Source: Aequorivita sp.
GTDB taxonomy: Bacteria > Bacteroidota > Bacteroidia > Flavobacteriales > Flavobacteriaceae
Assembly (NCBI GenBank): GCA_030690315.1
Contig: JAUYGY010000035.1
Span: 1-64,000, forward strand
Direction: 5' to 3'
DNA: 64,000 bases
A program made the position numbers and the translations under genes. The notes below the pieces were generated by a model that made no database searches, was not told where the DNA came from, and saw only the letters and a program-made list of their open reading frames with translations. Position 1 is the first letter of the stretch, and every line of letters starts with the position of its first letter. Positions 44,110 through 53,322 of this stretch are shown here, one piece after another.

Positions 44110-45066
44110 TTAGGCCTTTGCCATTATATTTATTATTTGTTCGGCTAACTCGGTGCCAATTCTATCTTGGGCTTCATCTGTTGCGGCACCAATGTGCGGG
44201 GTTAATGAAATTTTATCATTCATCAAAATTTTTACAGATGGAGCCGGTTCTTCTTCAAAAACATCCAGCCCTGCGAATGAAATTTTTCCACTTTCCAATC
44301 CTTCCAAAAGCGCTTCTTCATCAAGCACACCACCTCTGGCGGCATTGACGATACCGACACCGGTTTTCATATTTGAAATTTCTTTTTTTCCAATTAAATA
44401 CCCTTTTTGTGAGGGTACATGAAGTGTTATAAAATCACTGTGTTTTATCAATTCTGAAACCGGTTCTGTCTTTATTTTTAAGGTTACTTTTTGACCATCG
44501 TAAAAACTGAGCGTAATATCAGCCTCTCCAATACTGTGGTCGCTTACAATTACCTTCATTCCGCATCCTAAGGCTATTTTTGCAACTTCGCGACCAATTC
44601 GTCCAAAACCAACAATACCTAAAGTTTTTCCTCTAAGTTCCCGTCCAGCGCCATAATTTTTCTTTAATCCATTAAATTTTGTATCGCCATCTAAGGGCAT
44701 ATTTCTATTGGAGTCGTGAAGAAAACGCACGCCGCCAAATAAATGCGCAAAAACCAATTCCGCAACTGAAGCAGAGGAAGCTGCGGGCGTATTTATAACT
44801 TCAATTCCTTTTTCACGCGCATAATCAACGTCAATATTGTCCATGCCAACGCCACCGCGACCGATGATTTTTAGCGTAGGGCAATTGTCAATAATATCCT
44901 TTCGAACCTTTGTTGCACTGCGCACCAGAAGCACTTCAATTTTATGTTCGTTAATGTAATTTTGAAGTTGCTCTTGGGCTACTTGTACGGTCAATACTTC
45001 AAAACCTGCATTTTCAAGGGCGTTGCTGCCGCTTTTTGAAATTCCGTCGTTTGCTAATACTTTCAT
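44110..45066 (-). CDS. serA: D-3-phosphoglycerate dehydrogenase, short form
   Basis: First step of serine synthesis (3-phosphoglycerate to 3-phosphohydroxypyruvate). 318 residues: NAD-binding GIVGFGRIGREVA, catalytic Arg in NAARGGVLDE, Glu in FEEEPAP, His in TPHIGAATDEAQ. It lacks the C-terminal ACT domain, so feedback by serine is not expected through it. It follows serC by 33 bases; together they make O-phosphoserine, the presumed precursor of the cysteate-type enzyme at 11754. Confidence 0.92.
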   Translation of the reverse strand: MKVLANDGISKSGSNALENAGFEVLTVQVAQEQLQNYINEHKIEVLLVRSATKVRKDIIDNCPTLKIIGRGGVGMDNIDVDYAREKGIEVINTPAASSASVAELVFAHLFGGVRFLHDSNRNMPLDGDTKFNGLKKNYGAGRELRGKTLGIVGFGRIGREVAKIALGCGMKVIVSDHSIGEADITLSFYDGQKVTLKIKTEPVSELIKHSDFITLHVPSQKGYLIGKKEISNMKTGVGIVNAARGGVLDEEALLEGLESGKISFAGLDVFEEEPAPSVKILMNDKISLTPHIGAATDEAQDRIGTELAEQIINIMAKA

Positions 45067-45099
45067 TTATAAAAATTACTATTGTTAGTGAATTGTTTT

Positions 45100-46167
45100 T
45101 TATGCGCCTTTTTCAACTGCTTGCATTATATCTACCAAAACCTGCACGCTTTCCAATGGCAAAGCATTGTACATAGAAGCTCTATATCCGCCCACACTTC
45201 TGTGGCCGTTCAATCCGCTGATTCCAACATTTTTTAATTGCGCTTCAAACGTTTCTTTTAATTGGTCATTTTTCAAATTAAAAGTGGCATTCATTTTTGA
45301 CCGATCTTCTTTTTGGGCAACAAAACCTTCAAAAAGTGGGTTTCTATCTATTTCGTTATACAGAAGTTCAGCTTTTTGGTTATTTTGTTTTTCAATTGCT
45401 GAAATACCTCCCAAATCTTTTAACCATTGAAGTGTTAACATGGAAACATAAACTGGAAAAACCGCAGGTGTATTGAACATACTTTCTTTATCTATATGCA
45501 CTTTGTAATCAAGCATTGAAGGAATAGCGCGCGAAACCTTGCCCAAAATATCTTCTTTAATCACAACCAAAGTAGTTCCCGCAGGGCCCATATTTTTTTG
45601 TGCTCCGGCATAGATGAGACTGAATTTTGAAAAATCCAATTGTCGCGAAAAAATATCACTACTCATATCGCAAATCAGTGGAATATTGGTTGTTGGAAAA
45701 CTTTGCATCTGCGTTCCAAAAATGGTGTTGTTACTGGTGCAGTGAAAATAATCGGCATCTGTTGGAATGTTATAATTTTTAGGAATAAAGTTGAAATTAT
45801 CACTTTGGGATGATGCAACTTCCACAACTTCGCCCAAAAATTTGGCTTCTTTTATAGCATTGTTGGCCCAAGTTCCCGTGTTGAGATAGGCAGCTTTTTT
45901 TTCCAAAAGATTAAAGGCTACCATCAAAAATTGAAGGCTCGCCCCGCCTTGGAGAAATAAGGCTTGATAACCCTTATTCTGAAGGCCCAAATGCTCCAAC
46001 GCAAGCGCGCGGGCGTTGTCCATAACTTCCACAAAATCCTTGCTCCGGTGGGAGATTTCAATCAGTGAAAGATTTGAGTTGTTGAAATTTAAAACCGCTT
46101 CGGCAGATTTTTGCAAAACGGATTGTGGCAAAATGCAGGGGCCTGCACTAAAATTATGTTTCTTCAT
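45100..46167 (-). CDS. serC: phosphoserine aminotransferase
   Basis: Second step of serine synthesis, also used in pyridoxal phosphate synthesis: phosphohydroxypyruvate + glutamate to phosphoserine. 355 residues with start KKHNFSAGPCILP, substrate residue region HRSKDFVEV, PLP Lys in YAGAQKNMGPAG, and C-terminal GHRSVGGYRASMYNAL. Operon with serA. Confidence 0.96.
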   Translation of the reverse strand: MKKHNFSAGPCILPQSVLQKSAEAVLNFNNSNLSLIEISHRSKDFVEVMDNARALALEHLGLQNKGYQALFLQGGASLQFLMVAFNLLEKKAAYLNTGTWANNAIKEAKFLGEVVEVASSQSDNFNFIPKNYNIPTDADYFHCTSNNTIFGTQMQSFPTTNIPLICDMSSDIFSRQLDFSKFSLIYAGAQKNMGPAGTTLVVIKEDILGKVSRAIPSMLDYKVHIDKESMFNTPAVFPVYVSMLTLQWLKDLGGISAIEKQNNQKAELLYNEIDRNPLFEGFVAQKEDRSKMNATFNLKNDQLKETFEAQLKNVGISGLNGHRSVGGYRASMYNALPLESVQVLVDIMQAVEKGA

Positions 46168-46314
46168 TTTGATGAAAATTTATAGTGCAAAGATGTGAAT
46201 TATGCCACGAAATATTTGGGATTTATGAATAATTTATCAAGGAAGTTTCATCTGTAAAAATATTTTTAGAAATAGGAAGATGGAATGCCAATTTAAATAT
46301 AAATGATTGACTTA

Positions 46315-47346
46315 TTAATTTATCAGTTGGCATTTCAACAGGAAATCAACCGTGTCCACCCCGTCTGCATAATCCCATAAAGCTGGGCTTTGCGCTTGCC
46401 CGAATGGAATTTCGTTGGGCAAACCTGCGGTTGAAACCATGCATTGAATGTTTTCAGTTTGGTTTTCCACCTCTTTTTTTAAATTTTCCAAAGCGGAATA
46501 CTTTTCATAAAAAACCACGGAAATAGGAGAGGAGAAGCCTTTGTCTTCTTTCAGCAACATAAATTCATTGTCCAAAAGCGGAAAACTGTCCATTAAATAA
46601 ACGGCTTTGTTATAATCGTAATTGTTGATGTATTTGTGATTGTGGATTATTTCTTTCCAACTGAACATTGCTTTAAAAAATGGTTCAAAATTATAGTTTT
46701 CTGGAATGTACAGTTTTGAAACGTTGCGACAGCCAAGACCGAAATATATGAAAATATCATCCGCCAATTTTTGTAATTCTTCTTCCGTTTCTAGTCCTGT
46801 TAGTACCGCTACGGAATTTCTGTTTTTGCGGATTATGTTTGGATATTTTCCGAAATAATACTCAAAGTAGCGCGCGGTATTATTGCTTCCGGTTGCGATA
46901 ACTGCATCAAAATTCTCCAGTTTTCCTTCGGTAAATTCAATGTAATTTTTGAATTCTGGTTCTATTGAAATTAAATATTCCGCCAAAAAAGGTAGAAGGG
47001 TTTTATCGTTTGAAGAAAGCTTCGCCAAAACTTTGTTTCCGGTAATCAAAACAGAAAGGAAATCGTGAAAACCAACCAATGGAACATTTCCCGCCATTAT
47101 GATTGCTACCGTTTTGGGGTTGGCTTCTTCAATTTTATATTTTGAAACCCATTGTTGAAGATTCTCTTTTGTGAGCGTTTTGCTCCAACTTTTAAGTGCA
47201 AATTTTATACTTTCTTGAGTAAACCAGCCGTTTTCCGCTTGGGTTTTCCCCAAAATATTTTTTACTTCCACTTCTGTTTCAGCCCCAATTTTATGAAGAA
47301 ATTCACCTAAATTGGCAAAAGCGTTAATTCTTTGATTTAATTGCAT
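46315..47346 (-). CDS. LuxC-like acyl-CoA reductase
   Basis: 343 residues from ATG 47346 (MQLNQRINAFANLGEFL, matching the family start); ATG 47376 is an alternative adding ten residues but overlaps the ferredoxin promoter. LuxC-type domain: AGNVPLVGFHDFLSVLITGNKVLAKLSSND, catalytic Cys in FGLGCRNVSKLYIP, and AQSPALWDY near the end. Such enzymes reduce acyl-CoA to aldehyde with NADPH. It is found beside a ferredoxin gene in flavobacteria; that neighbour is divergent here. Physiological substrate unknown. Confidence 0.85.
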   Translation of the reverse strand: MQLNQRINAFANLGEFLHKIGAETEVEVKNILGKTQAENGWFTQESIKFALKSWSKTLTKENLQQWVSKYKIEEANPKTVAIIMAGNVPLVGFHDFLSVLITGNKVLAKLSSNDKTLLPFLAEYLISIEPEFKNYIEFTEGKLENFDAVIATGSNNTARYFEYYFGKYPNIIRKNRNSVAVLTGLETEEELQKLADDIFIYFGLGCRNVSKLYIPENYNFEPFFKAMFSWKEIIHNHKYINNYDYNKAVYLMDSFPLLDNEFMLLKEDKGFSSPISVVFYEKYSALENLKKEVENQTENIQCMVSTAGLPNEIPFGQAQSPALWDYADGVDTVDFLLKCQLIN

Positions 47347-47352
47347 ACTTAG

Positions 47353-47384
47353 TTTGGAGTTGCGATTGATAGGCATTAAATTTG
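47353..47384 (+). promoter_or_regulatory. promoter of the ferredoxin gene
   Basis: TTTG at 47353-47356, a 20-base spacer and TAAATTTG at 47377-47384, an excellent -33/-7 Bacteroidota promoter 25 bases ahead of ATG 47410. It overlaps the first codons of the longer acyl-CoA reductase call. Confidence 0.6.
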
Positions 47385-47409
47385 CGCAAAGTTAGAAAAA
47401 CTAAACCCC

Positions 47410-47760
47410 ATGGCAATTATTATAACAGATGAATGTATAAATTGTGGTGCTTGTGAACCTGAATGCCCAAATACTGCAATTTATGAAGGTGCAGATGATT
47501 GGCGCTATGCAGATGGAACAGATTTAAATGGAAAAGTGGTGTTGCCAAATGGAAAGATGGTTGATGCAAATGAAGCTCAACAACCTGTGAGTGATGAAAT
47601 TTATTTTATTGTTCCTGATAAATGCACTGAATGTAAAGGATTTCACGACGAGCCCCAATGTGCTGCCGTATGCCCCGTAGATTGCTGTGTGCCGGATGAG
47701 GATCATGTGGAAACAGAAGAGCAACTATTGGCAAAGCAGGCTTTTATGCACAAAAAATAA
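47410..47760 (+). CDS. 2[4Fe-4S] ferredoxin
   Basis: 116 residues with two cluster sites: [12 protein letters not shown] (about 10-21) and [18 protein letters not shown] (about 73-90), each with four Cys. The insert between them and the CxxC-x8-C spacing in the second site mark the long type common in Bacteroidota. It carries electrons in the cytoplasm; its redox partner is not known. Followed by a strong terminator. Confidence 0.94.
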   Translation: MAIIITDECINCGACEPECPNTAIYEGADDWRYADGTDLNGKVVLPNGKMVDANEAQQPVSDEIYFIVPDKCTECKGFHDEPQCAAVCPVDCCVPDEDHVETEEQLLAKQAFMHKK

Positions 47761-47768
47761 TTTCATAT

Positions 47769-47809
47769 AAAACGCCCCTCAAAATTATTTTGAGGGGCGT
47801 TTTTTTTGT
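47769..47809 (+). terminator. intrinsic terminator of the ferredoxin gene
   Basis: AACGCCCCTCAAAA pairs with TTTTGAGGGGCGTT around a 3-base loop, followed by a long T run. Confidence 0.92.
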
Positions 47810-47824
47810 TAGGAGAAGTACCAT

Positions 47825-48337
47825 TTAATTTTTATTCATTTCCAGCATATAAATATCTGAAATGATTGCATCTTTTTCAGCATCATAACGCTCTACAACG
47901 AAATTACCTTCTGCATTAAAATATCCAAAAGAGGAACTTCCGTCTTTCGACAAAATATAGTAACCTTGTTGTGAAGTTGGTTTAATAATGGCATATTCTT
48001 CGTGCGTTGCATTATCTTTCACTGTCATTAACCTATATCCGTTTTCGTCTTTTTGGCTAATAAATTTGAAACGGTTGCCATCATATCCATAGTTTACGTC
48101 GGTATTGACATTTGTTGGCTCCATTACCATTGTTTGGTTGGTCTGGTTAGCATCACTGTCAGCCAAAGTAATCACTTGTTTTTCGGTTTTAGTTACAGCC
48201 TTGGTGGATACATCAGTTCCTATTTCGCTTTTTACGGCCGTTTTGGTTACCACGGTTTCCTGTTTTTCATTTTTATTTTCCTGCGCAAAACCAGTTGTAA
48301 ATGCTGCTAATGCAAAAACTATCAATACTTTTTTCAT
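47825..48337 (-). CDS. secreted hypothetical protein
   Basis: 170 residues with a signal peptide (MKKVLIVFALAAFTTGFAQ), then a charged Lys/Glu/Thr-rich segment and a compact C-terminal region with Tyr/Phe (YGYDGNRFKFISQKDENGY, GYYILSKDGSSSFGYF). I know no family. It has its own promoter element (TATCTTTG, minus, 48373-48366). It resembles in layout the secreted protein at 51480, with a signal peptide and charged repeats. Confidence 0.7.
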   Translation of the reverse strand: MKKVLIVFALAAFTTGFAQENKNEKQETVVTKTAVKSEIGTDVSTKAVTKTEKQVITLADSDANQTNQTMVMEPTNVNTDVNYGYDGNRFKFISQKDENGYRLMTVKDNATHEEYAIIKPTSQQGYYILSKDGSSSFGYFNAEGNFVVERYDAEKDAIISDIYMLEMNKN

Positions 48338-48365
48338 AATGATTTGTTTATTTGTTTAATCTCCT

Positions 48366-48373
48366 CAAAGATA
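48366..48373 (-). promoter_or_regulatory. -7 promoter element of the secreted protein gene
   Basis: TATCTTTG on the minus strand, matching TAnnTTTG, about 28 bases before the start codon at 48337. Confidence 0.45.
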
Positions 48374-48519
48374 ACCTTTGTAAAAGTTAAAAAATAATTT
48401 ATAATTATAAGAAATTCATAAAAAATTAAATGAATTCTGGTTTTTTTAATAAAAATTATCAAAAATTAACCCCGCCATAAATATGACAGGGTTTAAATAT
48501 ATCAATGAAACTTAAAGGC

Positions 48520-51240
48520 TTAAAAATTGTAATTAATACGAGCATAATAAAACGAACCACTGAAGCCCATTTGCACAGCATCCCAATATCCACCACCTTC
48601 CGTCCAATCATCCTGTTGGTCTGGATAAATATTGAAAAGATTATTGGAGCCAACGTTCAATTTTATATTTTTTGAAACGGCAAAACCGAGATTTAAATCC
48701 GTTACAAATTTTGCGGTATAAGTATCTGTAGCTGCTATAATTTGATTTTCGAAACCGCCGTAATCTGCTGGATCTTCAAAGGTTTGAAAATCCAGAAGTT
48801 CAACTTCGCTAAAACGCGTTACCGTGATGCCAGCGCTCAACCAATTTCTTTCATAAGTAAGGTTTCCAACCAATTTACTTTCGGGTGCAGAGGCCAATAA
48901 AAATGCTTTATCCCTTTCCCCGAAAAATGTTTGCTCATCAAGATTTCCGTTTTTCACATCTTTGATTACCATATTGTTGAAATTCGCCAAAACGGAAACC
49001 CCAATAATATTATCATTAAAATTGTCTTTATAAGTAAGCACCACATCTAGCCCTGTGGTTTCTGTATCCACACCATTTGCAAAGAATTGTGCTGAATCCA
49101 CATTTTCAATTTGTGGTGCTGGAAAATTGCCCGTCAAAACAATTCTATCGCGGACATCAATATAATAAAGATCTGCCGTTGCGGTGAATTTTGAGAAGTT
49201 TGCAGTAAAACCCAAACCGGCATTAGTAGATTTCTCTTCCTTTAATGGACCTATTCCAAATGAAGCAGTAACGGGGCTATTATTTGGCGACAATAATTGG
49301 TCGCTCGCCACGCCGCCAATGAAATTAGTGAAACGTAAGTTGTAATAAATTTGCGCCAATGAAGGAGCCCTAAACCCAGTGCTAACCGAACCCCGAACAT
49401 TTATATTTTCAGTTGCTTTAAATCGCATTGCAAGCTTTCCGTTGATGGTACTTCCAAAATCGCTGTAGTTTTCAAAACGTCCGGCGGCGCTTATTAAAAA
49501 TGCTTCGCTTAAATCGAATTCCCCATCGGCATAAACCGAAATATTTGATCTGCTTCGGTCTACCTCATTTGTGGGTCCATAACCTGGAAATCCTTGTGAG
49601 CCACCTGGTCTTAAAATTTGGTTGCCATCATCGTCCAAAATTGGATTTCCGTCGCCATCGCGGTAAATTACAATATCTTCTTCGGGGGTATTTGCATTTA
49701 CGGGAACGCCATTTACGTCATAAGTAGCATAGGAACCTTCTTCCCCTGCAAAAATCTTGAAGTTTTCTGTTCTGTATTCCGCCCCGAAAGCCAAGTTCAT
49801 CCCGCTCAAAACATCATCATAATATTTTGAAAAGTCGAAATTCACAGTATTTTGCGACAAATTGTGGCCGCCTGCATCAAATTCAGTTGGGGAAAGATCT
49901 ACCAATGAGGCGTTCAAAGTTCCTTTTATGTAATAATGAAAATTGTTGATACCGTACGCGTTGCTGATATCTATTTTCCAACCCGTTTCGGTTTCGGTTT
50001 TAACTCCCGCAACTACAGAATTATCCGTGATTATTGAAGTTATTCGCGGCGTGTATCCATTCGGAAAAATGGATTCTACAACACGATTTCCACCATTTCT
50101 GGTAAAAGCGTATGCATCGGTATCTCTATAATTTCTTCCGCCGAAAGCATAAACTTTAGTTTTTTCACCAACTGGAATCCCAACGTTACCCATTAAATTG
50201 AAACCTTCAATAGCTGCTTCGCCAAACCCTTTTCTGAAATCGAAAGTGGGGCGCAGGGTTTTATTTTTGTTGATATATTCAGTTGTGAAATTTGCAAAAC
50301 CTCCTTTTTGACCAATTGCAAATCCGTAATTGGCGCCAAACTTTACAGAACCTCCGTCAAAATCTTGGTCTTTTCCGATGGCATTTCCATCCTTTTCAGT
50401 GTCAAGGCGGTATCCGTCTGTGTTCCAAAGCCCATAAGCATCTTCGGTAAAAGCGCTCGTGTCAACATCGGCATCTGTGCTGTAGGCGCCGTAGGAAACG
50501 CTTCCGGACAATTGATCAACGTTATCTTTTAATACAATATTTATTACCCCAGCAATTGCATCACTACCGTATTGGGCTGCAGCACCATCTCGTAAAACCT
50601 CGATTCTTTGAATGGAAGTTGCAGGGATCGCATTGAGATCGGTTCCCGTATTTCCACGGCCGCGAGTTCCAAAAATGTTGATAAGTGAAGATTGGTGCCG
50701 TCTTTTTCCATTAATCAAAACCAAGGTTTGGTCTGGCCCCAAACCACGTAATGAAGCAGGATCAATATGATCTGCTCCATCAGATCCCGATTGTTTGGTG
50801 GCATTGAACGATGGCGCTGCATATTGCAAAAGTTCGTTTATTTCAACTTTCCCCACTTGTAATGTTGTGTTTTCAACATCTATTACATCAATGGGAACTG
50901 CAGTGTTTACAGCTGTCCTTTTTGGACTCCGCGAACCTACCAACACAACATCTTCCAGACTTTCGCCTTCTGAAAGTGTAACTTGAATGTTGGTTTGCCC
51001 ATTCACTTCAATTTCTTGGGTGTTGAAACCCACATAACTAAAGCTTAACGTGGCGCCGTCATTCACCTGAAGTGAAAACACACCATCAATGGAAGTTGTG
51101 GTTCCGTTTGTTGTTCCTTTTTCAAGAACATTTACAAAGGAAAGTGGTATTCCTGAAGCATCCGTTACAGTTCCGGTAACTGTGATTTGCGAAAAAGAAA
51201 TTCCGCAAATAAAAAATAAAACAAGTGTAATTTTTTTCAT
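48520..51240 (-). CDS. TonB-dependent receptor
   Basis: 906 residues: signal peptide (ending GISFSQ), carboxypeptidase-like regulatory domain (about 20-100; TVTGTVTDASGIPLSFVNV), plug with SLRGLGPDQTLVLINGKRRHQSSLINIF and GSDAIAGVINIVLKDN, and a barrel ending FYYARINYNF. It is a large outer-membrane receptor of the group with GTDLNAIPATSIQRIEVLRDGAAAQYGSDAI, often a general siderophore, vitamin or peptide type; the substrate is unresolved. An exact -7 element TATTTTTG (51307-51300, minus) lies about 60 bases upstream. Confidence 0.94.
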   Translation of the reverse strand: MKKITLVLFFICGISFSQITVTGTVTDASGIPLSFVNVLEKGTTNGTTTSIDGVFSLQVNDGATLSFSYVGFNTQEIEVNGQTNIQVTLSEGESLEDVVLVGSRSPKRTAVNTAVPIDVIDVENTTLQVGKVEINELLQYAAPSFNATKQSGSDGADHIDPASLRGLGPDQTLVLINGKRRHQSSLINIFGTRGRGNTGTDLNAIPATSIQRIEVLRDGAAAQYGSDAIAGVINIVLKDNVDQLSGSVSYGAYSTDADVDTSAFTEDAYGLWNTDGYRLDTEKDGNAIGKDQDFDGGSVKFGANYGFAIGQKGGFANFTTEYINKNKTLRPTFDFRKGFGEAAIEGFNLMGNVGIPVGEKTKVYAFGGRNYRDTDAYAFTRNGGNRVVESIFPNGYTPRITSIITDNSVVAGVKTETETGWKIDISNAYGINNFHYYIKGTLNASLVDLSPTEFDAGGHNLSQNTVNFDFSKYYDDVLSGMNLAFGAEYRTENFKIFAGEEGSYATYDVNGVPVNANTPEEDIVIYRDGDGNPILDDDGNQILRPGGSQGFPGYGPTNEVDRSRSNISVYADGEFDLSEAFLISAAGRFENYSDFGSTINGKLAMRFKATENINVRGSVSTGFRAPSLAQIYYNLRFTNFIGGVASDQLLSPNNSPVTASFGIGPLKEEKSTNAGLGFTANFSKFTATADLYYIDVRDRIVLTGNFPAPQIENVDSAQFFANGVDTETTGLDVVLTYKDNFNDNIIGVSVLANFNNMVIKDVKNGNLDEQTFFGERDKAFLLASAPESKLVGNLTYERNWLSAGITVTRFSEVELLDFQTFEDPADYGGFENQIIAATDTYTAKFVTDLNLGFAVSKNIKLNVGSNNLFNIYPDQQDDWTEGGGYWDAVQMGFSGSFYYARINYNF

Positions 51241-51299
51241 TGGTTGTTGTTTTTTATGTTAGTTATATGTTAAATTTAGGATTTTAATCTAAACTTTCA

Positions 51300-51326
51300 C
51301 AAAAATAACAATCATTTTATAAACAA
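51300..51326 (-). promoter_or_regulatory. promoter of the 906-aa TonB receptor gene
   Basis: On the minus strand TTG (51326-51324), 16-base spacer, TATTTTTG (51307-51300). The spacer is one base short of the usual range. Confidence 0.45.
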
Positions 51327-51421
51327 GGTTTTGAGCATAACTTATTTAAAATAGTTATCTCAAAATCGTAATGAAAAACACTTCAAATCTCCACGCAATA
51401 ATCAATAGTATACTTTTGATA

Positions 51422-51458
51422 TAAAAAAAAATCCATCCCAAAGATTGGGATGGATTTC
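51422..51458 (-). terminator. intrinsic terminator of the secreted coiled-coil protein gene
   Basis: AAATCCATCCCA pairs with TGGGATGGATTT around a 5-base loop; T run on the minus strand. Confidence 0.88.
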
Positions 51459-51479
51459 AAAATTATTTTAAATGTTTAA

Positions 51480-51953
51480 TTAGTCTCTATCAAGTTTCGC
51501 CATTCCTTTCGGTCTTGACTCTAATTGAGCTCTTCTTTCCGCAAGCTCTTGTTGCATCTGCGCTTGTTTAGCTTCAAATTCCATTTTCTTTTTTGCTGCT
51601 ATTTCTGCCTGCTCTCTTTTGGAAGCTTCAAGTTGTGCCTCTTGCTGGGCCTTTTTAACGGCTATCATAGCTTCATTTTGCTGATCTATGTTCGTCTTAT
51701 CAACCAAAACCTTTTTATCGGAATCCAGTCGTGAAGTTTCCTTAAATTCTTGGTTTTCTTGGTTATCGTCTTTTACAATTACAGCGCCACTTTCTGTTTC
51801 GGTGTTTTTAATTACTTTCACCTTTACATCACTACCTTCTTTTGTAACAACACTTTGTACGGTAGATTCTTCTTTAACTGTTTTATTTACTTGTGCTTGT
51901 GCTGTGGTTATTGTTAAAGCAACAATTGCAATACTCATTAAAATACGTTTCAT
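51480..51953 (-). CDS. secreted coiled-coil hypothetical protein
   Basis: 157 residues: signal peptide (MKRILMSIAIVALTITTAQAQ), then a charged segment (about 20-90) and a long helical, Gln/Glu/Ala/Lys-rich stretch (about 90-145; KKAQQEAQLEASKREQAE...) predicted to form a coiled coil. No family recognised. It may be an envelope or stress protein. Single gene with its own terminator. Confidence 0.7.
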   Translation of the reverse strand: MKRILMSIAIVALTITTAQAQVNKTVKEESTVQSVVTKEGSDVKVKVIKNTETESGAVIVKDDNQENQEFKETSRLDSDKKVLVDKTNIDQQNEAMIAVKKAQQEAQLEASKREQAEIAAKKKMEFEAKQAQMQQELAERRAQLESRPKGMAKLDRD

Positions 51954-52089
51954 AATTATTGGTTATTAAAGTTTATTGTGTAAACATAGGGTGACATTCG
52001 TTAAGTTCTTGTAAAATTTTAGTGAAATAAAACACAATCTTTTTCTGAAAAGCATTTCAAATCAATTATAAAAGTCTGTTTTGAAGATG

Positions 52090-52097
52090 TATATTTG
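52090..52097 (+). promoter_or_regulatory. -7 promoter element of ychF
   Basis: TATATTTG, an exact TAnnTTTG match, 22 bases ahead of ATG 52120. Confidence 0.45.
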
Positions 52098-52119
52098 CAC
52101 CCTGAAATAAGAAATATAA

Positions 52120-53214
52120 ATGAAAGCAGGTATTGTAGGATTGCCAAACGTAGGAAAATCAACACTTTTCAATTGTTTATCGAACGCAAAGGCGCAAAGT
52201 GCCAATTTCCCTTTTTGCACAATTGAACCAAACATAGGCGTGGTAAACGTGCCCGATCCGCGTTTGTTGAAATTGGAAGAACTAGTAAAACCAGAACGTG
52301 TTTTGCCTGCAACTGTTGAAATTGTAGATATTGCTGGACTCGTAAAAGGCGCAAGTAAAGGCGAAGGTTTAGGCAACCAGTTTTTGAGCAACATTCGTGA
52401 AACCGATGCAATTTTACATGTATTGCGCTGTTTTGACAACGACAATATTGTGCACGTTGATGGCAGTGTAAACCCCATCCGCGATAAAGAAACGATAGAT
52501 ATTGAGCTTCAACTTAAAGATTTGGAAACGGTAGATAAAAAACTTGAAAAAGTGAAACGCGCTGCCCGAACAGGAAACAAAGAAGCCCAAAAAGAAGAAA
52601 CTGCACTTTTAAAAGTAAAGTCTGGATTGGAAGCTGGAGTTTCCGTGCGCGCAATTGATTTAACCGATAGCGAAAGAGAAGAATTTATTGTGAATGCACA
52701 ATTTATAACAGACAAACCTGTAATGTATGTTTGCAATGTTGATGAAGAATCAGCAGCAACCGGAAATGCCTATGTTGAAAAAGTGAAAGCAGCCGTTGCC
52801 GGGGAAAATGCTGAAGTTTTGGTTTTGGCAGTGGGCACTGAAGCAGATATTACCGAATTGGAAACTTTTGAGGAACGCCAAATGTTTTTGGAAGATTTGG
52901 GTCTTGATGAAGCTGGTTCTGCAAAATTGATCAGAAGTGCCTATAAATTATTAAATCTTCAAACCTATTTTACGGCAGGAGTGAAAGAAGTGAGAGCTTG
53001 GACCATTCCCGTTGGTGCAACTGCACCACAAGCAGCTGGAGTAATTCATACTGATTTTGAAAAAGGGTTTATCCGCGCTGAAGTTATTAAATATGAAGAT
53101 TACGTAACTTTTGGAAGCGAGGCTAAAGTAAAGGAAGCTGGAAAAATGGGGGTAGAAGGGAAGGAATACATCGTGAAAGATGGCGATGTGATGCACTTCC
53201 GCTTTAATGTTTAG
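52120..53214 (+). CDS. ychF: redox-regulated ATPase YchF (Obg family)
   Basis: 364 residues: P-loop GLPNVGKST (about 7-15), [19 protein letters not shown] (G3 region), VCNVDEES (the ATP-specific G4 variant of YchF), and a C-terminal TGS domain near 280-364. Universally conserved P-loop NTPase that binds ATP and the ribosome; linked to oxidative-stress response. It is a single gene with a terminator just downstream. Confidence 0.96.
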   Translation: MKAGIVGLPNVGKSTLFNCLSNAKAQSANFPFCTIEPNIGVVNVPDPRLLKLEELVKPERVLPATVEIVDIAGLVKGASKGEGLGNQFLSNIRETDAILHVLRCFDNDNIVHVDGSVNPIRDKETIDIELQLKDLETVDKKLEKVKRAARTGNKEAQKEETALLKVKSGLEAGVSVRAIDLTDSEREEFIVNAQFITDKPVMYVCNVDEESAATGNAYVEKVKAAVAGENAEVLVLAVGTEADITELETFEERQMFLEDLGLDEAGSAKLIRSAYKLLNLQTYFTAGVKEVRAWTIPVGATAPQAAGVIHTDFEKGFIRAEVIKYEDYVTFGSEAKVKEAGKMGVEGKEYIVKDGDVMHFRFNV

Positions 53215-53244
53215 AGTATAATTTACCGTTTAAAATATAAAACA

Positions 53245-53273
53245 AAAAATCCCGCTGTTGCGGGATTTTTTTA
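53245..53273 (+). terminator. intrinsic terminator of ychF
   Basis: AAATCCCGC-TGTT-GCGGGATTT followed by a T run. Confidence 0.92.
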
Positions 53274-53282
53274 TTGAGTATC

Positions 53283-53322
53283 TTCCAAGAATCCAAAAAT
53301 CTAATTATCCAAAATTCTAAAA
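53283..53322. repeat. 8-bp degenerate tandem repeat
   Basis: Five octamers: TTCCAAGA, ATCCAAAA, ATCTAATT, ATCCAAAA, TTCTAAAA, in the ychF-PAP2 gap and running 6 bases into the 3' end of the PAP2 gene. Confidence 0.45.

Noticed and set aside
52062..52478. 138-codon minus-strand ORF over the ychF start
   Set aside because: It is antisense to the P-loop and G-domain of ychF, and its composition is that of a shadow frame.
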